Both the position numbers and the translations under genes were made by a program. A model generated the notes under the pieces. That model saw only the letters and a list, made by a program, of their open reading frames with translations. It searched no databases and was not told the origin of the DNA. From Halieaceae bacterium (lineage in GTDB: Bacteria; Pseudomonadota; Gammaproteobacteria; Pseudomonadales; Halieaceae), in the NCBI GenBank assembly GCA_003520285.1, contig DOVB01000048.1, positions 1 to 5,974 of the forward strand: DNA of 5,974 bases. Reading direction: 5' to 3'. Positions within the stretch are counted from its first letter, which is position 1; every line of letters begins with the position of its first letter. Positions 1 through 4,350 of this stretch are shown in pieces.

Positions 1-1251
1 GGGTGGCGCCAAGTGCATTAAGTACGCGAGTGTTTGAGCGTTGTGGCTCGCAAACTGCGGATATAAGGCCTCACCGGCATCAAATAAACGGCTCGCACAT
101 GCGTGATATGACACATCGGTGTGACACTTACGCGTAAAAACGGGGTAATCTGGCAGCCCGAGTTCCTGCGCTCGCTTAACCTCTCGATCCCAGTAGGCGC
201 CTTTCACGAGTCGCACCATAAGACGGCGGTCTGTTTCCTTCGCCAGAGCAATCAACCAGTCACAGACAGCGATCGCACGCGTCTGATAAGCCTGCAAGAC
301 AAATCCCAGCCCCTGCCAACCCGACAACTGGGGCTCACGTGCCAGTTTCTCGAAGATGCGCAAATTGAGCTCCAGCCGCTCCACCTCTTCGGCGTCGATG
401 CTTAACCCAATACCACCAGTTTTCGCCTGAAGTGCCAGCGCCAAAACTCTTGGGTACAGCTCTTGCTCAACTCGATCAAGCTGTAGTTGATCGAAGCGCG
501 GATGGAGCGCAGAGAGCTTAATCGAAATCCCATCGCTGAGTTCAACCTGCTCGCTTGCCCTGTGCGTTATGATCGTTGCAATCGCATCTGAGTACGATTT
601 CGCGTAACGCTCTGCATCAGCCGCTGTTCTTGCCCCTTCGCCAAGCATGTCAAAAGAAAAACGCAGGCCGCGTGTTTTATCTGACTGGCTTTTCTTAAGC
701 GCCTGACCCATGTCCTTACCCAACACGAACTGTCCACCCATGATCCGCATCGCCTTATAGACCGCGTGACGGACCACAGGCTCGCCTAATCGAGCGCGCA
801 AACGGCTCAACCAATTGCTGCCATCAGGTTCGGAGTCATCATGCAGATCGATCACCTTCCCAGTGAGCATCAATCCCCACACCGAGGCGTTCACAAACAA
901 TGAGTCAGACTGTCCTTTATGAGCACCCCATTCGCCTTGACCCAATTTTTCTGCAATAAGTCGGCCCACTGTCTCGGCATCGGGTACGCGCAGAAGCGCT
1001 TCGGCAAGACACATGAGTGCAACACCCTCTCGATTCGATAGGCCGAATTCTTGGAGGAATGCATCGAGGCTTCCCGCCTCATGCTTGCGAGCCCGACACG
1101 CCAAAATCAGAGCCTCAGAATCCTGCTGCACTGTGGCCGAATGATGCGCTCTTAGCTCTACCATCTGAAGCAGCTCTTGAACACAGGCTGGCTCAGACTG
1201 GGCCTCTTTTTGCCGAATATGTAGATAACATTTGTTTAGATCCGTTGTCAT
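1..1251 (-). CDS. putA: PutA, proline dehydrogenase region (5' part of gene, cut by window edge)
   Basis: The leftward frame is open for 417 codons from the ATG at 1251 and has no stop before base 1, so the C-terminal part lies outside. PutA is a peripheral membrane flavoenzyme. It oxidises proline to pyrroline-5-carboxylate with FAD and passes electrons to quinone; in long PutAs a second domain makes glutamate using NAD. Visible PutA hallmarks are GVALMCLAEALLRVPD (residues 76-91), LFVNASVWGLMLTGK (118-132), FSFDMLGEGARTAADAERY (198-216), GISIKLSALHP with the substrate-site lysine at 245, IDAEE (285-289), and RLVKGAYWD (347-355). The protein goes straight into the helical arm domain: the N-terminal ribbon-helix-helix DNA-binding domain of E. 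coli PutA is absent, so autorepression is unlikely. An in-frame TAA lies upstream of the start. The only Shine-Dalgarno candidate is a weak GTGAG, and a GTG four codons upstream is an alternative start. The Lrp-type gene next door is divergent and probably controls it. Whether the P5C dehydrogenase half is present cannot be seen. Confidence 0.97.
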   Translation of the reverse strand, partial: MTTDLNKCYLHIRQKEAQSEPACVQELLQMVELRAHHSATVQQDSEALILACRARKHEAGSLDAFLQEFGLSNREGVALMCLAEALLRVPDAETVGRLIAEKLGQGEWGAHKGQSDSLFVNASVWGLMLTGKVIDLHDDSEPDGSNWLSRLRARLGEPVVRHAVYKAMRIMGGQFVLGKDMGQALKKSQSDKTRGLRFSFDMLGEGARTAADAERYAKSYSDAIATIITHRASEQVELSDGISIKLSALHPRFDQLQLDRVEQELYPRVLALALQAKTGGIGLSIDAEEVERLELNLRIFEKLAREPQLSGWQGLGFVLQAYQTRAIAVCDWLIALAKETDRRLMVRLVKGAYWDREVKRAQELGLPDYPVFTRKCHTDVSYHACASRLFDAGEALYPQFASHNAQTLAYLMHLAPP

Positions 1252-1252
1252 C

Positions 1253-1291
1253 GCGATTCTCACGCACAGAATTTATTGATATTAGAATCGC
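1253..1291. repeat. 8 bp inverted repeat spanning the putA leader and start region
   Basis: GCGATTCT (1253-1260) and AGAATCGC (1284-1291) are perfect inverted copies separated by 23 bases, with arm centres 31 bp apart. In putA mRNA the proximal arm lies 2 bases upstream of the ATG at 1251 and would cover the weak ribosome binding site. It could therefore be a translational hairpin, or a two-half-site operator on one face of the helix. Both readings are inference. Confidence 0.45.
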
Positions 1292-1344
1292 AATGGCGCA
1301 GAATTTTATTCCGTATTTAATTAATTCGACCGAGTTTAACTCTA
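1267..1344. promoter_or_regulatory. Three phased candidate Lrp operators in the putA/lrp divergent spacer
   Basis: Against the published E. coli Lrp consensus YAGHAWATTWTDCTR I count 12 of 15 matches at 1267-1281, 13 of 15 at 1299-1313 and 10 of 15 at 1330-1344. The centres (1274, 1306, 1337) are 32 and 31 bp apart, close to three helical turns, so the sites face the same side of the DNA, as suits an Lrp multimer that wraps DNA. The second site contains GAAT-TTT-ATTC and the third GAGTT-T-AACTC, both exact inverted repeats. A rightward promoter candidate, TTGATA (1276-1281) with 17 bp to CAGAAT (1299-1304), lies on the first two sites, which would fit autoregulation. A leftward -10 candidate, TAAAAT (complement of 1303-1308), lies within the second site but has no convincing -35. 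The consensus is degenerate and the region AT-rich, so the match scores alone are not proof. Confidence 0.5.
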
Positions 1345-1362
1345 TTTATCGCAGGCAAATAA

Positions 1363-1851
1363 ATGACCACCAAGGCGCGAAAGCTCGATAGTATTGATCG
1401 CAAACTACTGTATATATTGCAGCGAGATGGGCGAATTTCGAACGTTGAGCTGGCGGAGCAGGTCGCATTATCGCCGACACCCTGTTTAGAGCGCGTGCGC
1501 CGGCTCGAGAAAGAAGGCTACATTAAGCAGTACGTGGCGCTCCTCGACGCCAACAAACTCCAATCGAACACGCAGGCTTTTATACAAGTTCTGCTGACCA
1601 GCACCACCACCGACAACTTGAAGAAGTTTGGTGATCTAATGTACGGCATCACCGAGGTGGAATCCTGTCACATGGTTGCTGGCGGCTTTGACTACCTACT
1701 CAAGATCCGCTGCCGCGATATGCAGCATTATCAGCGTTTTCTGGGCGAGAAACTTGCCACTATCCCACTCGTTTCGCAAACCCATACCTACGTCGTAATC
1801 GAAGAAGTCAAATCCGAGACCGCGATCCCTATCCCCAATGAGATCCATTAG
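1363..1851 (+). CDS. lrp: Lrp/AsnC-family transcriptional regulator, divergent from putA
   Basis: This 162-residue protein has nearly the length of E. coli Lrp (164) and keeps its signature blocks. The N-terminal winged helix-turn-helix (about residues 9-60) contains DGRISNVELAEQVALSPTP and CLERVRRLEKEGYI. A RAM ligand-binding domain follows (about 70-148) with GGFDYLLKIRCRD (107-119) and THTYVVIEEVK (140-150). Lrp proteins bind amino acids, usually leucine, and assemble as dimers to octamers or larger that wrap DNA. The ATG at 1363 is preceded by CAGG (1352-1355) at 7 bases spacing. Being divergent from a putA that lacks its own DNA-binding domain suggests a local proline-responsive activator, like PutR of alphaproteobacteria. 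The strong likeness to global Lrp leaves a broader role possible, and the symbol reflects family rather than proven orthology. No terminator with a U-tract is visible downstream. Confidence 0.93.
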   Translation: MTTKARKLDSIDRKLLYILQRDGRISNVELAEQVALSPTPCLERVRRLEKEGYIKQYVALLDANKLQSNTQAFIQVLLTSTTTDNLKKFGDLMYGITEVESCHMVAGGFDYLLKIRCRDMQHYQRFLGEKLATIPLVSQTHTYVVIEEVKSETAIPIPNEIH

Positions 1852-1923
1852 ACATCTTTGAGCTTGGCTAAGCACCGGCGGTAGATGGATTAAGTCATGC
1901 GGGTCAAACGAGGTCGCCATATT

Positions 1924-2105
1924 ACGGATTGCACTGCGTGGCGGTCGGGCTGTGGCTTGCGTATTACGGTGCCTGGAGTGCGGATTGCACTCTGCGGTAT
2001 CGGGACTGCGGGCTGCGAATCCGAGTTACAGGGGTCAGGTTGCAGGTTGCAGGTTGCAGGTTGCAGACTACAGAACGTGAATTTCGGACAACAGACTGTA
2101 GGTAC
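1924..2105. repeat. Heptamer tandem repeat array: perfect CAGGTTG core with decayed flanks
   Basis: Four perfect tandem CAGGTTG units occupy 2036-2063. The same 7-base period continues to both sides. Cut into 26 consecutive heptamers from 1924, the third base is G in 22 and A in the other 4. Left units read like GCGGATT, GCGGGCT, GCGGTAT and GTGGCTT; right units like CAGACTA, CAGAACG and CAGACTG. Longer copies keep the register: CGGATTGCACT at 1925-1935 recurs at 1981-1991 (56 bp), and TATTACGG at 1920-1927 recurs at 1962-1969 (42 bp); both offsets are multiples of 7. This fits slippage expansion with ageing edges. Open frames across it are cysteine- and glycine-rich artefacts of the repeat and are not genes. 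It is reminiscent of short heptameric repeats reported from intergenic DNA of other bacteria; I do not recognise the specific family. Confidence 0.85.
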
Positions 2106-2196
2106 ACAAATGACCTTTAAGACCCCACCAATCCCCTTAACCACTGCTTTCACACAGAGTATTGCGCAACCAAAAAAAGAGGCGTATCCTACAATT

Positions 2197-2223
2197 GTGA
2201 CATCTTGATGACAAAGATGTTAC
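2197..2223. promoter_or_regulatory. Operator-like 27 bp imperfect palindrome upstream of the small exported protein
   Basis: GTGACATCTT and AAGATGTTAC flank a 7-base spacer. The arms are 10 bp with one mismatch, and the inner 7 bp (ACATCTT/AAGATGT) are perfect. ACAAAGAT is also directly repeated at 2211-2218 and 2222-2229, one helical turn apart. A weak promoter candidate, TTGATG (2205-2210) with 18 bp to TATGAA (2229-2234), overlaps it. A second candidate further up is TTGCGC (2162-2167) with 17 bp to TATCCT (2185-2190). With either promoter, a dimeric regulator bound here could control the gene at 2273. The binding protein is unknown. Confidence 0.45.
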
Positions 2224-2235
2224 AAAGATATGAAA

Positions 2236-2250
2236 CTGTCGTGACGACAG
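2236..2250. promoter_or_regulatory. Perfect 15 bp palindrome in the leader of the small exported protein
   Basis: CTGTCGT-G-ACGACAG is an exact inverted repeat around a central G. It ends 7 bases before the AAAGGAG ribosome binding site (2258-2264). As RNA it would form a 6 bp stem with a UGA triloop; as DNA it would be a compact dimer site. There is no U-tract, so it is not a terminator. Confidence 0.4.
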
Positions 2251-2272
2251 ATAACTCAAAGGAGTCTAAATT

Positions 2273-2605
2273 ATGGTTAAAAAGTTCATGATGGCATCCA
2301 GCCTTCTCGCATTAATCAGTGGCCCTGCATACGCAGATGGCGTAACACAAAATTGCATTTTGACCGGCGTGGTCAATAAAAGTATCGCTGCCCAACGCGG
2401 GCTTGACGTCTACATCGAGTTCAAGAAAGCGCGCCCAGCATCACGTGCGGAATCATGCGACCTGAGCAAAGGGCAAACCCTAAAAGTCGACGAGACCGCA
2501 ACAACCGGGCTTGAAGCACTGCCTCACGGCACCAGGGTAGCGTACCAATATACCGTGCTGGCCGACAATAGCGCCCAGTGGGAACGTCTTAGCCCTTTAC
2601 TCTGA
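2273..2605 (+). CDS. Small exported protein of unknown function (110 aa)
   Basis: I do not recognise the family. The protein begins with a clear Sec signal peptide: a basic start (MVKK), a hydrophobic core (about residues 5-16), and a signal peptidase I site after AYA at 19-21. The mature product of about 89 residues should be periplasmic or secreted. It has exactly two cysteines (28 and 62), which could form one disulfide, and is otherwise hydrophilic with no transmembrane segment. The cysteine is not placed as in a lipobox, so it is not a lipoprotein. The ATG has a strong ribosome binding site, AAAGGAG (2258-2264), at 8 bases spacing. The gene stands alone, between a repeat-rich spacer with two palindromes and a strong terminator, so it is probably a separately regulated monocistronic unit. 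Signal peptide, ribosome binding site and terminator together make it a credible real gene despite its size. Confidence 0.85.
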   Translation: MVKKFMMASSLLALISGPAYADGVTQNCILTGVVNKSIAAQRGLDVYIEFKKARPASRAESCDLSKGQTLKVDETATTGLEALPHGTRVAYQYTVLADNSAQWERLSPLL

Positions 2606-2629
2606 GCACTTCGGGCTAGAACGACTAAC

Positions 2630-2655
2630 AAAACCGGCTTCACGCCGGTTTTTTT
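2630..2655 (+). terminator. Rho-independent terminator after the small exported protein
   Basis: AAAACCGGC (2630-2638) pairs with GCCGGTTTT (2644-2652) around the loop TTCAC, and the run of seven T ends at 2655. It lies 25 bases after the stop codon and about 90 bases before yccA, so it separates the two transcripts. Confidence 0.92.
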
Positions 2656-2732
2656 CGTTAAAAATAGGTGTAATTCCACGCGATCATGATTACTATTAAA
2701 GTGCTGCTGTAATGGCGCGTCATGTTTTAATT

Positions 2733-2737
2733 AGGAG
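2733..2737 (+). promoter_or_regulatory. Ribosome binding site that sets the yccA start
   Basis: AGGAG lies 7 bases before the ATG at 2745. It falls inside the longer open frame that begins at an ATG at 2712, which has no Shine-Dalgarno of its own. The shorter reading also aligns with the usual YccA N-terminus. Confidence 0.8.
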
Positions 2738-2744
2738 TACGACA

Positions 2745-3419
2745 ATGCAAGAAAAACCGGTCTACACGAACGCTAGCGGTCAGGTAGAGTCACTGGTCAG
2801 CACACATAAAGTGCTTCGAAACACCTACCTATTGTTAGCTATTACTCTCTTGGTCAGTGCAATGAGCGCCGGCGTGTCAATGGCGGTAGGACTCAGCCAA
2901 GGCGCGGCACTCGTGATGATGCTGGTCGGATTTGGTTTGTTATTTGTGGTGCACAAGACTGCCGACTCAAGTAAAGGCTTGGTTGCGATATTCGCATTTA
3001 CTGCGGTTATGGGTGCCTCAATCGGCCCAATGCTCAGTGCATATCTCGCCATGCCGAACGGCCCTGCCGTTGTTATGCAGGCGCTTGGCGGCACAGCTTT
3101 GGTATTTTTTGGTCTCTCGGCTTACGCACTCACAACACGGAAAGATTTTTCGTTTATGGGTGGGTTTTTGATGGTTGGCCTATTGGTTGCGGTAGTTGCA
3201 ATGATTGCTAATATTTTTCTGGCAATCCCTGCACTCTCACTCACAGTGTCCGCAGCAGTGGTCATGATTATGTCGGGTCTGATCCTGTTTGATACCAGCC
3301 GCATTATCAATGGTGGCGAAACCAACTATATTCGCGCAACAGTGTCGTTATACCTCAATATATACAACCTGTTCATCCATTTGCTTCATCTCATCACAGC
3401 GTTTTCTGGCGACGATTAA
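2745..3419 (+). CDS. yccA: YccA, Bax inhibitor-1 family inner-membrane protein (FtsH modulator)
   Basis: The 224-residue product matches E. coli YccA (219 residues) in length and in blocks such as STHKVLRNTY (19-28), LGGTALVFFGLSAYALTTRKD (114-134) and INGGETNYIRATVSLYL (188-204). About seven transmembrane segments are visible (roughly 27-47, 52-71, 79-100, 107-129, 138-160, 165-184, 197-219), with a hydrophilic N-terminus and a short acidic tail (SGDD). In E. coli, YccA is both substrate and inhibitor of the membrane protease FtsH and protects SecY from degradation when translocation jams. The start at 2745 is chosen for its ribosome binding site and homology. No convincing promoter was found in the short spacer behind the preceding terminator, though one must exist there. 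The tus genes follow 40 bases downstream, as in Pseudomonas, with a hairpin between them. Confidence 0.95.
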   Translation: MQEKPVYTNASGQVESLVSTHKVLRNTYLLLAITLLVSAMSAGVSMAVGLSQGAALVMMLVGFGLLFVVHKTADSSKGLVAIFAFTAVMGASIGPMLSAYLAMPNGPAVVMQALGGTALVFFGLSAYALTTRKDFSFMGGFLMVGLLVAVVAMIANIFLAIPALSLTVSAAVVMIMSGLILFDTSRIINGGETNYIRATVSLYLNIYNLFIHLLHLITAFSGDD

Positions 3420-3429
3420 GCGAATCTCC

Positions 3430-3453
3430 CTAGGGCGTCACCAGACGCCCTAG
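3430..3453 (+). other. Perfect 10 bp stem-loop between yccA and tusD
   Basis: CTAGGGCGTC pairs exactly with GACGCCCTAG around an ACCA tetraloop. No U-tract follows (the next bases are CCTATT), so it is not a classical intrinsic terminator. It begins 10 bases after the yccA stop and ends 6 bases before the tusD ATG, where a ribosome binding site would be expected. It could block or tune tusD translation, protect the yccA 3' end, cause partial termination, or be a cleavage site. The structure is read directly; the role is inference. Confidence 0.8.
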
Positions 3454-3459
3454 CCTATT

Positions 3460-3807
3460 ATGACCCTTGCACTCATCATCTCGGCCGCACCAGGCGAAAC
3501 GGTTCATCAGCATGCGGTTCGCTATGCACAAGCCGCTAAGGTTTCACAGCACACTGTTGCAATGATCTACTTCGTTGACCAGGCGGCATCTATTGCGCTA
3601 CCCGAGCATCAGCATGTCGCAGCACTCTGGCAAGAGGTTGCCGATCAGCACGCAATAGCACTGAGCGTGTGCAGTACCGCGTTTGCTGATCTGCCCCATC
3701 GTGATAACCCATCGCAGCAATTCGAGGTAATTGGACACGCCACCTGGATAGCAGCTACACAAAAAGTGGCTCGGATAGCGAGCTTTCCGAGTCAGTATCA
3801 TGGCTGA
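3460..3807 (+). CDS. tusD: TusD, sulfurtransferase subunit of the TusBCD complex
   Basis: TusD belongs to the DsrE family. In the cytoplasmic TusBCD complex it accepts persulfide sulfur from TusA and hands it to TusE for MnmA, which makes 2-thiouridine at wobble position 34 of tRNA. The 115-residue protein starts with the typical beta strand (LALIISAAPG, 3-12). It keeps the block around the sulfur-carrying cysteine, LWQEVADQHAIALSVC, with Cys71 corresponding to E. coli Cys78, and continues to the family's C-terminal end. It is somewhat shorter than E. coli TusD (128), and the RRG motif usually following the cysteine is replaced by DLPHRD. An in-frame TAG at 3451 leaves the ATG at 3460 as the only sensible start, yet no Shine-Dalgarno is visible, because a hairpin occupies that place. 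The 3' end overlaps tusC by 8 bases. Confidence 0.85.
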   Translation: MTLALIISAAPGETVHQHAVRYAQAAKVSQHTVAMIYFVDQAASIALPEHQHVAALWQEVADQHAIALSVCSTAFADLPHRDNPSQQFEVIGHATWIAATQKVARIASFPSQYHG

Positions 3808-4030
3808 GCGTATCGTTATCATCAGCACAACAGCCAGGGGCGCAGTCTTTGACCTTGCAACAATGTACGCGGTCATGGGGTTGCCAACCTCGGTCTGGCT
3901 CAGTGAACTCCCCAATCAAGGCCAGACGCGTTCAATCGAACAGCTGCAAGAGTTTGGTGGAGAAATCGTCATCGGATATCCACACCTGTCAGCACTCCTA
4001 ACCTCTGCCGCGCAAGTGATCTCTGTGTGA
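3800..4030 (+). CDS. tusC: TusC-like (DsrF family) subunit, unusually short
   Basis: The 76-residue product begins with a DsrE/F-like strand and glycine turn (RIVIISTTARGAVFDLATMY, 4-23) and ends in a hydrophobic strand (AQVISV), comparable to the end of E. coli TusC. The position between tusD and tusB, with the start overlapping the tusD stop by 8 bases, makes TusC the natural call. The family is normally near 119 residues, so about 40 internal residues are missing, and there is no cysteine. Both ends look family-like and the frame is intact, so it appears compacted rather than frameshifted. TusC is a structural partner in the TusBCD heterohexamer and needs no catalytic cysteine, so function remains plausible. 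There is no clear ribosome binding site; translation is probably coupled to tusD. Sequence similarity alone is weak, and the assignment leans on context. Confidence 0.68.
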   Translation: MAERIVIISTTARGAVFDLATMYAVMGLPTSVWLSELPNQGQTRSIEQLQEFGGEIVIGYPHLSALLTSAAQVISV

Positions 4031-4058
4031 AGCGGCGCGACGGCACACCCACTTTGCG

Positions 4059-4340
4059 ATGAACCGCCCACGCACACTCATTATTCTGCTACCCGACTCA
4101 CTGACATCGTTTTTACACCACGGTGCAGGTGATGACTGGTCTGACTCTGCACTTTTACTCCTGTGTGACCCAGCCGCCATCTCGGCCGAACACTTGCAAC
4201 AACTCAGGGCGCTGAGACCGCCCCGCTATTGGCTAGTCGATAAGCCCGCAGTAGATAGCGATGAACAGTTCATCGACTACGCTCAGTGGCTTGAGCTTAC
4301 AATGCACTTCGACCACACATTTTTTTGGCCGACCCCCTAA
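4059..4340 (+). CDS. tusB: TusB (DsrH family) subunit of the sulfur relay complex
   Basis: The 93-residue protein has the length of E. coli TusB (95). The hydrophobic strand and turn ALLLLCDPAAI (31-41) matches the family's LLLL-D-G-aromatic/A segment. The end, FIDYAQWLELTMHFDHTFFW (71-90), matches the characteristic IDY...FV.L...H....W tail. The N-terminal TLHRSP motif of many TusB proteins is not preserved (TLIILLPDS instead). TusB forms the core of TusBCD with TusC and TusD. The start at 4059 is the only ATG after an in-frame stop at 4017 and lies 28 bases behind the tusC stop, again without a visible Shine-Dalgarno. The stop codon TAA is part of the ribosome binding site of trmA. A run of seven T at 4320-4326 sits close to the 3' end. 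Confidence 0.82.
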   Translation: MNRPRTLIILLPDSLTSFLHHGAGDDWSDSALLLLCDPAAISAEHLQQLRALRPPRYWLVDKPAVDSDEQFIDYAQWLELTMHFDHTFFWPTP

Positions 4341-4343
4341 GGA
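4339..4343 (+). promoter_or_regulatory. Ribosome binding site that sets the GTG start of trmA
   Basis: AAGGA starts within the tusB stop codon (TAA, 4338-4340) and lies 7 bases before GTG at 4351. The out-of-frame ATG at 4346 is too close and leads nowhere. The stop/Shine-Dalgarno overlap suggests that trmA initiation is coupled to tusB termination. Confidence 0.8.
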
Positions 4344-4350
4344 ATATGAC

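Noticed and set aside
121..405. Rightward open frame of 94 codons
   Set aside because: It lies wholly inside putA on the opposite strand, where the conserved proline dehydrogenase motifs are.
1017..1391. Rightward open frame of 124 codons running from putA into the spacer and the lrp start
   Set aside because: Its first two-thirds is antisense to a strongly conserved part of putA and the rest is the AT-rich promoter region.
1862..1881. Possible terminator after lrp (GCTT-GGCT-AAGC and ACCG-G-CGGT)
   Set aside because: The stems are only 4 bp, one with an impossible loop, and no U-tract follows.
1897..2208. Rightward open frame of 103 codons (and a leftward one at 1890-2153) across the repeat spacer
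   Set aside because: Its composition (repeated C, G, R, LQVAGC) is produced by the heptamer repeat, there is no ribosome binding site, and no protein family is recognisable.
2712..2744. An 11-codon N-terminal extension of yccA
   Set aside because: The ATG at 2745 has AGGAG at ideal spacing and matches the family N-terminus; the ATG at 2712 has no ribosome binding site.
4320..4326. Run of seven T as a frameshift or terminator signal
   Set aside because: No stem precedes it and tusB reads through it in frame to a family-like C-terminus.
4261..4350. A 30-codon N-terminal extension of trmA
   Set aside because: It is the 3' end of tusB in another frame; GTG at 4351 has a proper Shine-Dalgarno and gives the exact family length.
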